Notes under the pieces: generated by a model
Database searches by the model: none
Seen by the model: the letters and a program-made list of their open reading frames with translations, nothing else
Told to the model about the DNA's origin: nothing
Made by a program: the position numbers and the translations under genes
From: Flavobacterium sp. Sd200
Lineage (GTDB): Bacteria > Bacteroidota > Bacteroidia > Flavobacteriales > Flavobacteriaceae
DNA length: 64,000 nt
NCBI RefSeq assembly: GCF_009826935.1
Contig: NZ_WUMN01000003.1
Location: forward strand, 496,001 to 560,000
Direction of reading: 5' to 3'
Shown here: positions 45,939-54,144 of the stretch, piece after piece
Layout: every line of letters begins with the position of its first letter
Position numbering within the stretch: the stretch's first letter is position 1

Positions 45939-46793
45939 TTATCGTATAGGTTGATTTAATATCAAATCCAAATAAAGGTTTACTTTGTCTTTAAGTTCTT
46001 TACGCGGTGTAATGAAGTCAAGGAAACCATGCTCTAATAAGAACTCAGCAGTTTGGAAACCTTCCGGAAGGTCTTTTCCTGTAGTGTCTTTTACAACCCT
46101 TGGGCCTGCAAAACCTATCAAAGCTCCCGGTTCAGAGATATTTACGTCGCCTAGCATTGCATAAGATGCTGTTGTACCGCCCGTTGTAGGGTCGGTGCTC
46201 AACGAAATGTATGGTATTCCTGCCTCGGCAAGCTGCGCAAGTTTAGCCGATGTTTTGGCAAGCTGCATAAGCGAGTAAGCAGCCTCCATCATCCTGGCGC
46301 CACCTGATTTAGAGATCATCAGGAATGGAATATTGTTTTTGATAGAGTGGTCTATGGCACGGGCAATTTTTTCGCCCACCACAGCACCCATAGATCCTCC
46401 AATAAAGGCAAAATCCATACAGGCAACTACAAGATCTTTACCTTTAGATTTACCGACAGCCGTGCGAACAGCATCTTTAAGTTTTGTTTTTTCCATGGCG
46501 TCCTTAAGGCGGTCGCCATATTTTTTGGTATCAACAAACTTAAGGCTGTCTTTACTGGTAATGTTAGGGTTTAATTCTGTAAACTCATTGTCGTCAAAAA
46601 GAATATTAAAATATTCTTTGCTGCCTATCCTTACATGATATCCGTCTTCGGGGCTTACATAAAAATTTCTGGCAAGTTCCTCTGCATCTACAATTTTACC
46701 GGTTGGCGATTTGTACCATAAACCTTTTGGTACATCTCTTTTATCTTCGGTTGGTGTTTGTATTCCTTTTTCTGTTCTTTTAAACCAGGCCAT
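45939..46793 (-). CDS. accD: Acetyl-CoA carboxylase carboxyltransferase subunit beta
   Basis: Carboxyltransferase beta subunit of acetyl-CoA carboxylase, first step of fatty acid synthesis; 284 residues. The crotonase-fold core is well conserved ([69 protein letters not shown]). The N-terminal zinc-ribbon region keeps its context ([33 protein letters not shown]), but all four zinc cysteines are replaced. The subunit therefore cannot bind zinc in the E. coli way. This seems to be a trait of flavobacterial AccD. accA is not in the window. It shares its last 62 bp with the fragment at 45298. Confidence 0.95.
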   Translation of the reverse strand: MAWFKRTEKGIQTPTEDKRDVPKGLWYKSPTGKIVDAEELARNFYVSPEDGYHVRIGSKEYFNILFDDNEFTELNPNITSKDSLKFVDTKKYGDRLKDAMEKTKLKDAVRTAVGKSKGKDLVVACMDFAFIGGSMGAVVGEKIARAIDHSIKNNIPFLMISKSGGARMMEAAYSLMQLAKTSAKLAQLAEAGIPYISLSTDPTTGGTTASYAMLGDVNISEPGALIGFAGPRVVKDTTGKDLPEGFQTAEFLLEHGFLDFITPRKELKDKVNLYLDLILNQPIR

Positions 46794-46813
46794 ATATATT
46801 CAGATTAAAAATA

Positions 46814-46862
46814 GTTATCGGTTGTTGGTTGTCGGAAAAACCAACAACGAACAACCGACAAC
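46814..46862. repeat. Inverted repeat between fbaA and accD
   Basis: GTTATCGGTTGTT (46814-46826) and AACAACCGACAAC (46850-46862) pair with one wobble; the inner sequence has further GGTTGT/ACAACC words. It fills the 75-bp gap after fbaA and may act as a terminator or attenuator ahead of accD. Confidence 0.55.
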
Positions 46863-46868
46863 AGAAAA

Positions 46869-47936
46869 CTATAATGTATTTACGTTATTAAGATCGGCAA
46901 ATGCCTGCTCAAGCCTTTTGTTAAAGGTAACTTCTCCTTCGCGAACCCATTTGCGTGGGTCATAGTGTTTTTTGTTTGGAGATTCCGGACCTTCAGGGTT
47001 GCCTATCTGTGTTTTAAGATAGTCTATTTTGCTTGTCATATAATCACGAATACCTTCTGTAAATGCAAATTGCAAATCGGTATCAATGTTCATTTTGATA
47101 ACACCATAAGAAATAGCTTCCCTTATTTCTTCAAGTGTAGAACCAGAACCGCCGTGGAAAACAAAATCAACAGGGTTAGGGCCTGTACCGAATTTTTGCT
47201 CTACATACTCCTGAGAGTTTTTAAGTATCTTTGGAGTTAGTTTTACATTACCCGGTTTATACACGCCGTGCACGTTACCAAATGCAGCAGCTACAGTAAA
47301 TTTATCAGATATTTTACTAAGCTCTTCATATACATGGCCTACTTCTTCCGGCTGAGTATAAAGTTTAGAGCTGTCTACGTGGCTGTTATCAACACCGTCT
47401 TCCTCACCACCTGTAATACCAAGCTCAATTTCAAGGGTCATGCCCATTTTGCTCATCCTTTCAAGGTATTTTTTAGAGATCTCGATGTTCTCTTCAAGAG
47501 GCTCTTCGCTAAGGTCAAGCATGTGAGAGCTGAATAACGATTTACCTGTTTCGGCAAAGTGCTTTTCGCTGGCATCAAGAAGGCCGTCTACCCAAGGTAA
47601 AAGGTTTTTAGCACAGTGGTCTGTATGTAATATTACAGTAGCTCCATAAGCTTCTGCAAGTGTATGTATGTGTTTTGCTCCTGCAATTGCACCAAGTATG
47701 GCAGCTTGCTGACCCTCATTGCTAAGGGCTTTACCTGCATTAAATATTGCGCCTCCGTTAGAGAACTGTATGATTACCGGAGCTTTAAGTTTAGCAGCAG
47801 TTTCAAGAACACCATTTATAGTGTTGCTGCCGGTAACGTTTACTGCCGGAAGGGCAAAGCCTTTTTCTTTGGCATATTTAAATATTTCCTGTACCTGGTC
47901 TCCGGTAGCTACACCGGGTTTAATATTGTGAGCCAT
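46869..47936 (-). CDS. fbaA: Class II fructose-bisphosphate aldolase
   Basis: Zinc-dependent aldolase of glycolysis and gluconeogenesis, 355 residues, of the longer FbaA type. It has the zinc-binding HTDHCAKN, the ELGITGGEEDGVDNS loop, the glycine-rich FHGGSGST phosphate loop and the NIDTDLQFAFTEGIRDY signature. It is on the same strand as accD, 75 bp upstream. A minus-strand -7 box (plus-strand CAAAAATA, 47964-47971) precedes it. Confidence 0.97.
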   Translation of the reverse strand: MAHNIKPGVATGDQVQEIFKYAKEKGFALPAVNVTGSNTINGVLETAAKLKAPVIIQFSNGGAIFNAGKALSNEGQQAAILGAIAGAKHIHTLAEAYGATVILHTDHCAKNLLPWVDGLLDASEKHFAETGKSLFSSHMLDLSEEPLEENIEISKKYLERMSKMGMTLEIELGITGGEEDGVDNSHVDSSKLYTQPEEVGHVYEELSKISDKFTVAAAFGNVHGVYKPGNVKLTPKILKNSQEYVEQKFGTGPNPVDFVFHGGSGSTLEEIREAISYGVIKMNIDTDLQFAFTEGIRDYMTSKIDYLKTQIGNPEGPESPNKKHYDPRKWVREGEVTFNKRLEQAFADLNNVNTL

Positions 47937-47983
47937 TAGTTATTGTTTTTAAAGATTTATTCACAAAAATACTATTTTTAATT

Positions 47984-50536
47984 TTAGAACGGATAATTTA
48001 TACCAACATTTAAAACCGAGTTGGCAAAATTGTATTCCCTAAACCATCTTGTACCTTCAGGCAGACCCGGGTTATAGGTTTTAAAACCAACGTCTAAGCG
48101 TATTACAAAAAAGTTAAAGTCATACCTAAAGCCCACACCCGTGCCCAAAGCAAGGTCTTCAAAAGATTTAAGGCCGTTAAAGGTAAGGTCTTTATCATCT
48201 TCGTCGTCAAAAACGTTCCAGATATTACCCACATCGGCAAAAAGGGCACCGTTTAATTTTCCAAACATATTAAAACGCAGCTCGGCGCTGTAGGACATTT
48301 TTAAGTTGGCTTCGTTAAAGTCGTTCAATCCGCCGCTGCGCCCTGGTCCTAAACGGTAAGACTGCCATCCACGGTTATCGTTACTTCCTCCACCAAAGTA
48401 GCTTCTTGTAAAGGGAATAGAACTTGCATTTCCATAAGGCACGGCAAGTCCAAAAAAGGCACGCATAGCCAATACTTTGCCACGCCTAAGGTCAAAGTGT
48501 TTAATAAAATCAAGCTCGCCTTTTATGTATTGGGCATACTTAACATCGAAAATGGTTTTTTCGCCTGTTGGTACACCGTCGTTTTCATTTAAGAGGCCTG
48601 ATAATAATGACAATACATTACCGGCACTTTCTACTTTGGTCTTAAAAATAAAAAATCCGTTGTCGTTTATGTTTTCCCGTGTGCTGGTGGTATAGGTAAA
48701 GTTAGAGGCAAAAATAAGGTTGTTCTCTGTTAGCCTTACCCTACGTTCTTCGAGCCTGCGAACATTATTATAATCAGTTTCAGAAATGTCTACTCCGGTA
48801 CGGTTGTTAAGTACATCGTCTACAAAAGGGAAGACCGAATTTACTGGCAGATTGCCAGATTCGTCAAAATATCCTAATGGCAAGTCAGGATACGATCTTG
48901 CAATATTGTTAAGTGCCCTGTAAGATGATTTATATACATTAAAATATGCACCGGCATTTACATTTCGGATGTATTGGATGTTGAACAGATCGAGCTTTGC
49001 GGTCTTGTTTCGTCTGGGCGTCCAGTTATAGCTCAGGATACCTGTAAAATTCTCTTTGTCGAGTCCAATGTTCTTTTGGCTGGCGATACCAAAACTTACT
49101 ATGGTCGACGGGATCATCCGCTTAGGGATTATACTCTCTGTCCTGAACGGGAACCATATCCTGGGTATGTTAAGCTTTACATCGGCACCATATTCAAGGA
49201 TGTTGAAAAAGGTGCGGTCCTGTATATTAAGGTCACGGCTGGAGCCTATATTGCCCCTTGTAGAAAGCTCAAGTATCTCGGCACCCCTAAAAATATTTCG
49301 TATTGATAAACCCATACTGCCTTGTATACCAAAGTCCTGAATGTTGGAATGGTTAAAGTCGGCCGTAACAAAAAAGTGGAATTTTTTGCGTGGATTAAGG
49401 TAAATGTTTGTAATGAGCGATGAGCGTGTAACATCGGTAGTATCTTCTACATACTGTATGGTGGGGTAGTTAAAAACTTTTAAGTTACTAAGGTATCGGG
49501 ATGTTAGCACACGCCTGAAATCGGCATAGGTGCTTCCCGGGGCAATAAAAATAGCATCGGTAATGGCTTTGGGCCTGTAGTTTAGCTCGCCCGTGCTGTA
49601 TACATGGAAATCTTTATAAGTAGTACTGTCTATGGCCTGGCTATCACTGCTTGGGTTCTTGGTAAAGATATTTACACGGCTTATTTTGTAGAGCTTAAAC
49701 GGGCGTGTAAAGGTTGAATCGCCACGACGAACCGTTTCGTTTTCAATATTAAGGTCTACATTGGCTTTATAGCCTGTATTAACAGTGTCTAAAACATAGC
49801 TTATATTGTTTTGCTGAAAATAATACGCACCATGATCTCTGAACGATGCTGTAATGCGTTCTCTTTCGGCAGTAAAGTCGGCTTCGTCATACTGCTTTCC
49901 TCTTTTTATTACCGCTTCTTTAGTCGTGGTTTTATAAAGGCTGTCAAGTACAGGCGTTTCTATGTAGGGGGTAATAGAATCTACAATATAGGGTTTATCG
50001 GTGTCTATTTTATAGTTTACCACAGCACGTTTATCGGGCAGGGTGTCTATACTGTAATCGGTTTTTACCCTAAAATATCCTTTTTTATAATGGTAGGCAT
50101 ACAAACGTGCACTCGATTTTTTTATACGGTTAACGTCTACTAAAACAGGTGGTTCTCCTGTTTTTTTATAAAAATTGCTAAGCCCCGATACTAAAAATGA
50201 ATTGCCAAGACGACGCACCTGTTTTTCGGACAACAGCCCGGTTAAGAACTCGTGCCTGCCGGGTTTGCGGTCTAACCAGTCAAGATAAGAAGAGTCGGCA
50301 TTGGGTTTGGCAAGGTTGTACATGTGCAGGCGCAGGTGGTAACCCAAAATATCGGTATTGGGCAATTGGTACATTTGTGCCTTAAGATCGTCGTCGTTTT
50401 TTTCTTTCCCGTTTACGGTAATTTCGTTTTTCTCTAAAAGGTATTTACCATCCGGAACCCTTTTTACAAGAGAACAGGAATATAAAACCAGGAACGATAG
50501 TATAAATAATACTATTTTTGTTGTTTTATTTCTCAA
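47984..50536 (-). CDS. tamL: TamL: lipidated TamA/BamA-family outer-membrane protein
   Basis: An Omp85-family outer-membrane barrel of about 850 residues with POTRA domains, of the lipoprotein TamA variant found in Bacteroidota. I place the start at the TTG at 50536 (MRNKTTKIVLFILSFLVLYSC, with a lipobox). The longer frame from 50593 would run into the divergent methyltransferase gene. POTRA-like repeats span about residues 25-370. The barrel has the conserved RSYFGGGSNDNRGWQSYRLG and ends GINYPF with a terminal aromatic. No tamB is adjacent; fbaA follows on the same strand. Confidence 0.88.
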   Translation of the reverse strand: MRNKTTKIVLFILSFLVLYSCSLVKRVPDGKYLLEKNEITVNGKEKNDDDLKAQMYQLPNTDILGYHLRLHMYNLAKPNADSSYLDWLDRKPGRHEFLTGLLSEKQVRRLGNSFLVSGLSNFYKKTGEPPVLVDVNRIKKSSARLYAYHYKKGYFRVKTDYSIDTLPDKRAVVNYKIDTDKPYIVDSITPYIETPVLDSLYKTTTKEAVIKRGKQYDEADFTAERERITASFRDHGAYYFQQNNISYVLDTVNTGYKANVDLNIENETVRRGDSTFTRPFKLYKISRVNIFTKNPSSDSQAIDSTTYKDFHVYSTGELNYRPKAITDAIFIAPGSTYADFRRVLTSRYLSNLKVFNYPTIQYVEDTTDVTRSSLITNIYLNPRKKFHFFVTADFNHSNIQDFGIQGSMGLSIRNIFRGAEILELSTRGNIGSSRDLNIQDRTFFNILEYGADVKLNIPRIWFPFRTESIIPKRMIPSTIVSFGIASQKNIGLDKENFTGILSYNWTPRRNKTAKLDLFNIQYIRNVNAGAYFNVYKSSYRALNNIARSYPDLPLGYFDESGNLPVNSVFPFVDDVLNNRTGVDISETDYNNVRRLEERRVRLTENNLIFASNFTYTTSTRENINDNGFFIFKTKVESAGNVLSLLSGLLNENDGVPTGEKTIFDVKYAQYIKGELDFIKHFDLRRGKVLAMRAFFGLAVPYGNASSIPFTRSYFGGGSNDNRGWQSYRLGPGRSGGLNDFNEANLKMSYSAELRFNMFGKLNGALFADVGNIWNVFDDEDDKDLTFNGLKSFEDLALGTGVGFRYDFNFFVIRLDVGFKTYNPGLPEGTRWFREYNFANSVLNVGINYPF

Positions 50537-50575
50537 AACGGTACTGCCAAATATAAATTCAAAAATACATTTTTT

Positions 50576-51304
50576 ATGGTTAGCAAAAACCAAATAAAAA
50601 CAATAACGGGCTTACAGCAAAAAAAATACAGGAAAGAGCACAAAATGTTTTTTGCCGAGGGTATAAAAGTAGTAGGGGAGCTGCTTTCTTCGAGCCTTGA
50701 ATTAGAACATTTGTTTACTACCGAAGATGTTTTTAAAAATGTACCATCCGGTAAAGTTACCCATATTAGTGCCGATGAATTAAAAAAAATAAGCGCGCTT
50801 ACCACACCACAAACCTGCCTTGCGTTATTTTCTATACCCGACGAAAAACCTGTGCCTGCCAGCGGACTTATTGTTGCCCTGGACGATGTTCGCGATCCGG
50901 GAAACCTGGGGACTATAATCAGGCTGTGCGACTGGTTTGGTATTAGCCATTTGGTGTGTTCTGTGCAGTGTGTAGATGTATATAACCCAAAAGTGGTTCA
51001 GGCTACTATGGGTTCCCTGACCCGTGTAAATGTGGTATATACAGACCTTGCGGAATATTTAAGCCAGACTTCACTGCCTGTATTTGGCACTTTTATGGAT
51101 GGTAAAAATATCTATAAAGAAATTCTGCCTGAAAGCGGAATTATAGTTATGGGCAATGAGGCCAACGGAATTTCGGCAGAAATTGAAAAGCTTTCAACAC
51201 AGCGCATTGCTATACCGCGTTTTGGAGACCTGCAGCAAACCGAAAGCCTGAATGTGGCTACGGCAGCAGCGATTATTTTAAGCGAGTTTAGGCGTAATGC
51301 TTAA
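50576..51304 (+). CDS. TrmH/SpoU family RNA 2'-O-methyltransferase
   Basis: A SAM-dependent RNA ribose methyltransferase with the trefoil-knot fold, 242 residues. Residues 1-90 are the substrate-binding domain (KYRKEHKMFFAEGIKVV). The SPOUT motifs are ALDDVRDPGNLGTIIRLCDW, GIIVMGNEANGIS and IPRFGDLQQTESLNVATAAAI. The precise RNA target (rRNA or tRNA) is not determined. It is transcribed divergently from tamL with 39 bp between starts. Confidence 0.93.
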   Translation: MVSKNQIKTITGLQQKKYRKEHKMFFAEGIKVVGELLSSSLELEHLFTTEDVFKNVPSGKVTHISADELKKISALTTPQTCLALFSIPDEKPVPASGLIVALDDVRDPGNLGTIIRLCDWFGISHLVCSVQCVDVYNPKVVQATMGSLTRVNVVYTDLAEYLSQTSLPVFGTFMDGKNIYKEILPESGIIVMGNEANGISAEIEKLSTQRIAIPRFGDLQQTESLNVATAAAIILSEFRRNA

Positions 51305-51325
51305 AAACTAACAAATGTTTTTTCA

Positions 51326-51461
51326 CGCAAAGGCGCAGAGGCGCAAAGCGGGAAAATATAATTGGAAGGTTTTAAGCGACGTAAGTCGCAAAGCTTTGCG
51401 ACTTACGTCGCTTGTAGAACCTTTTGTCCGCAACACAACTTTGCGCCTCTGCGTCTTTGCG
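51326..51461. repeat. 136-bp palindromic element between convergent genes
   Basis: Outer arms CGCAAAGGCGCAGAGGCGCA... (51326-51348) and 51439-51461 are 23-bp reverse complements with one mismatch. The centre (51374-51413) is a perfect 40-bp palindrome, with half-site AAGCGACGTAAGTCGCAAAG. GGTT/AACC flanks extend it further. It has no coding capacity and fills most of the gap between the trmH-family gene and porT. The GC-rich content is above its surroundings. It may be a short repeat moved by an unlinked transposase, or a bidirectional terminator. Confidence 0.82.
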
Positions 51462-51494
51462 AGACAAAATATACTTTTTTTAAGTGACAGGTAT

Positions 51495-52211
51495 TTAGTG
51501 GAATGTAAAATTTACAAAAACACCCCTTGTTTTCATGGCAGCTACGTTGCCTGTGTAAGAACTGTTAGGGTCATTATCGCGAATAAGTTCGTCATCAAGG
51601 CCAAAAACACCACGTATTGATGGAGAGAATTTAAAGTATTCGAAGTAAATATCAATACCCGCACCAATTTCCCAGTTATTGGTCCAGGTTTTCATCCTGA
51701 ACACCTGAGCGGTTATATTATCGTCTGTTACTTTTTCGTTACTGTCAAAGTTTAACGTGCGCGACAAACCTCCTACAAGATATGGGCGTATGTTGCCCGT
51801 TCTTTTAGACGAAAATTTTAGCAGCAACGGGAAATGTATGTAAGTAGATCTTACTTCCCTAAACCTGTCTGAAAGCTCTACAAGGCCAGGGCCTGTAAAG
51901 GTAAGGTCGCGCTGGGTGTAATACAGTCCCGGTTCAAAACGAAGGTCTAAATATTCAAACAGGCGCAGGTTGCCCACGAGTCCTACATTAAAGCCGGTAG
52001 TACTTTTTACATGAATGTCTACATCCGGGTTGGTTTTATAGTCTATTTTAAAATCGTAGCTGTTAAAGCCTAAAAAATAGCCCCAGTGAACACGCTGTTT
52101 GTCAAAGTTTTCGAGATTGGTAATAGGATCCCTGCCAAAAACGTTAGTTCCAAACTGTGCATGGGCGCACAGGCCGGAAAGCAAAAGTATGTAAATAAGA
52201 AATTTCTTCAT
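51495..52211 (-). CDS. porT: PorT-like outer-membrane protein (type IX secretion)
   Basis: A 238-residue outer-membrane beta-barrel. The chosen ATG at 52211 starts the signal peptide directly (MKKFLIYILLLSGLCAHAQ). The mature start around FDKQRVHWGYFLGFNSYDFKIDY and the following barrel strands (NLRLFEYLDLRFEPGLYYTQR, RPYLVGGLSRTLNFDS) match PorT/SprT. The position directly after ubiE is, as I recall, its usual place in Flavobacterium. PorT is needed for type IX secretion, matching the T9SS cargo at 39.6 kb. The alternative is a generic porin-family protein. Confidence 0.8.
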   Translation of the reverse strand: MKKFLIYILLLSGLCAHAQFGTNVFGRDPITNLENFDKQRVHWGYFLGFNSYDFKIDYKTNPDVDIHVKSTTGFNVGLVGNLRLFEYLDLRFEPGLYYTQRDLTFTGPGLVELSDRFREVRSTYIHFPLLLKFSSKRTGNIRPYLVGGLSRTLNFDSNEKVTDDNITAQVFRMKTWTNNWEIGAGIDIYFEYFKFSPSIRGVFGLDDELIRDNDPNSSYTGNVAAMKTRGVFVNFTFH

Positions 52212-52212
52212 T

Positions 52213-52941
52213 TTATTGTTTTGATGCCGAATATATGGTGGCTGCACCAAAGGTTTGCGGCATATCTTTAACCTCTATAAACCCAACTTTGCGCAAAATA
52301 TTGTTCAATGCCTCGCCAAAAGGAAAAACTGAGGCCGATTCGCTTAGGTAAGAATAGGCACTACTGTCTTTACTGAACAGTTTTCCGATGATAGGCAACA
52401 GGTAGCTGTGCAGCTTATAGCCCTGCTTGAATGGGAATTTTGTTGGTACTGATGTTTCCAGTATTACAAAAATGCCGCCCGGTTTTAGTACGCGCAAAAT
52501 TTCGGCAAGGCCTTTTTCAAGCGTTTCAAAATTGCGGATGCCAAAGGCTACGGTGATGGCATCGAAATAATTGTCTTCAAACGGAAGTTTCTCGCTGTCG
52601 CCATACACCAGCTTAACGCGGTTGTTCAGGTTTTTTTCGGTCACTTTTTTCCGACCCACTTCCATCATGCCCTCGCTTATATCGGCACCGATGATCTCTT
52701 TTGCATTGGTGGCCGACATTAATATGGCAAGGTCGCCCGTGCCTGTTGCAATATCAAGAATGGTATCAGGATTTTTATCTGAAACAAGTTTAAGCACTTT
52801 TTTGCGCCACTTAACATCGATGCCAAAGGTCATTATGCGGTTTACGCCGTCATAATTACCGCTAATGGTATCAAACATTTGGGCTACCTGCTCTTTTTTG
52901 CCCAGCGCAGAATCTTTATAGGGAGTTACGTTTTGCGACAT
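52213..52941 (-). CDS. ubiE: Demethylmenaquinone methyltransferase
   Basis: C-methyltransferase of menaquinone synthesis (UbiE/MenG), 242 residues. It has the family signature MFDTISGNYDGVNRIMTFGIDVKWRKK, the SAM-binding DIATGTGDLAI, GADISEGMMEVG, and AFGIRNFETLEKGLAEILRV. Its stop codon lies 1 bp before the porT start, so the two are co-expressed. A minus-strand -7 box (plus-strand CAAAGATA, 52959-52966) lies 18 bp upstream. Confidence 0.96.
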   Translation of the reverse strand: MSQNVTPYKDSALGKKEQVAQMFDTISGNYDGVNRIMTFGIDVKWRKKVLKLVSDKNPDTILDIATGTGDLAILMSATNAKEIIGADISEGMMEVGRKKVTEKNLNNRVKLVYGDSEKLPFEDNYFDAITVAFGIRNFETLEKGLAEILRVLKPGGIFVILETSVPTKFPFKQGYKLHSYLLPIIGKLFSKDSSAYSYLSESASVFPFGEALNNILRKVGFIEVKDMPQTFGAATIYSASKQ

Positions 52942-53019
52942 TACTGTAATTTACGCAGCAAAGATAAAAATAGTTTTGTTAATGGGGAGTTATAATAGTT
53001 ATCTCTTGCTGTCAAAAGT

Positions 53020-53277
53020 TTACTCATAAATCGTTGATCCCATCAAAATGTCTGCAAAAACCTTCCATGAAGCTTCATCAGCGTTAATTTCCTGATTGGT
53101 ATTGTCATAATATCCCTGAATGTCTTCTGTATATCGCGTCATTGCTTCAAGAAAATCGGTAAGTTTTATATTCTCCCACTCGGTAGGGTTTTTCGTTAGG
53201 TCTTCGTGTAAAAGTTCTAAAAAGCGAGCAAAACTTTTTCTGTCTTTTACTTCGATGCTGTGTAGGTCTGTGCTCAT
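53020..53277 (-). CDS. DUF7660 family small protein
   Basis: An 85-residue acidic cytoplasmic protein with SFARFLELLHEDLTKNP, WENIKLTDFLEAMTRYTEDIQGYYDN and WKVFADILMGSTIYE, which fit DUF7660. The ATG at 53277 follows the folA stop codon by two bases (TAAGTATG), so it is co-translated with folA. The GTG at 53298 would overlap folA. Function unknown; related proteins are found as small accessory or immunity-like proteins, which is only a guess here. Confidence 0.75.
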   Translation of the reverse strand: MSTDLHSIEVKDRKSFARFLELLHEDLTKNPTEWENIKLTDFLEAMTRYTEDIQGYYDNTNQEINADEASWKVFADILMGSTIYE

Positions 53278-53279
53278 AC

Positions 53280-53771
53280 TTAACTCTTCCTCACCCACGT
53301 CTCAAACACAAACTCTAAACTATGCTTTTCATCCTTGCCATGAAAAACACTTTCGGTGAGTTTCCATTCGGCAGGGTCAATTTCAGGAAAGTAAGCATCA
53401 GCTTCAGGTGATATGCCAAGCACGCGGGTCAGTTCAATCTTATTGGCTTTATCAATGCTTTGTTTGTATATTTCACCACCGCCTATAATAAAAACTTCTT
53501 CGTTTTGAGGGCAGGTAGCAAGGGCTTTGTCAAGGCTGTTTACAATTATACAGCCCTCATAAGTATAATCTTGCTGACGCGTAATAACCACATTGGTGCG
53601 GTTGGGCAGTGGGCCGTTCATGCTTTCCAGCGTTTTGCGGCCCATAATAATGTAGTGGCCGGTGGTAAGTTGCTTAAAGCGTTTAAAATCGTCGGGCAGG
53701 TGCCAAATCATTTGGTTGTCTTTACCAAGGGCATTGTTCTCTGCTGCGGCAGCTATAAGGGTAATGGTCAT
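53280..53771 (-). CDS. folA: Dihydrofolate reductase
   Basis: Reduces dihydrofolate to tetrahydrofolate; 163 residues. It has LIAAAAENNALGKDNQMIWHLPDDFKRFKQLT with the catalytic aspartate in LPDD, the NADPH-binding IIMGRKTLESM and EVFIIGGGEIYKQSI. It lies immediately downstream of the 2TM-protein gene (1-bp junction) and near thyA, its metabolic partner. Confidence 0.97.
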   Translation of the reverse strand: MTITLIAAAAENNALGKDNQMIWHLPDDFKRFKQLTTGHYIIMGRKTLESMNGPLPNRTNVVITRQQDYTYEGCIIVNSLDKALATCPQNEEVFIIGGGEIYKQSIDKANKIELTRVLGISPEADAYFPEIDPAEWKLTESVFHGKDEKHSLEFVFETWVRKS

Positions 53772-54107
53772 TTATAATGCAGAATTTTCTTTTTGCAGTT
53801 TCTTTTCGAGTTGGTCTATGCGGCGTTCCTGGCGTGCAACCAGTTTTTCTATCTGTTCGCGCTCCCAGGTTTTATTAATAAAACTTTCGGTAACAAACAC
53901 TTTTATAAAATGAAGTACAAATATAAAGCCCCAGGCAGTTATAGCCCAAAGATACCAGTCGTCGGTCTCGTCTATCTTTAAAATCTTATTAATGATAAAA
54001 AGGAAAACACTGCTCACAAAAAACAATATAAAATGCAGGTAAACGCGCTTTTTTTGCTTTACCCTTTTACGTGCATATTCAAATAATTCGTGTTGATTTT
54101 TTTCCAT
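53772..54107 (-). CDS. 2TM domain protein
   Basis: A 111-residue membrane protein: charged N-terminus (FEYARKRVKQKKRVY), two helices (about 25-43 and 52-73) separated by ILKIDETDDWYLWA, then a charged coiled coil (WEREQIEKLVARQERRIDQLEKKL). This is the Bacteroidota 2TM family, sometimes fused to LytTR regulators; here it stands alone. Function unknown. Confidence 0.85.
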   Translation of the reverse strand: MEKNQHELFEYARKRVKQKKRVYLHFILFFVSSVFLFIINKILKIDETDDWYLWAITAWGFIFVLHFIKVFVTESFINKTWEREQIEKLVARQERRIDQLEKKLQKENSAL

Positions 54108-54144
54108 ATCCTTAATTTGGAGGATTAAAGATAGCGAAAATAAA

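Noticed and set aside
45298..46000. Complete integrative element at accD
   Set aside because: The direct repeats look like attachment-site copies, but there is no integrase, relaxase or phage gene between them, so only a cassette or remnant can be claimed.
53020..53771. DUF7660-folA as a toxin-antitoxin pair
   Set aside because: folA is a normal full-length housekeeping enzyme; tight spacing alone is not evidence.
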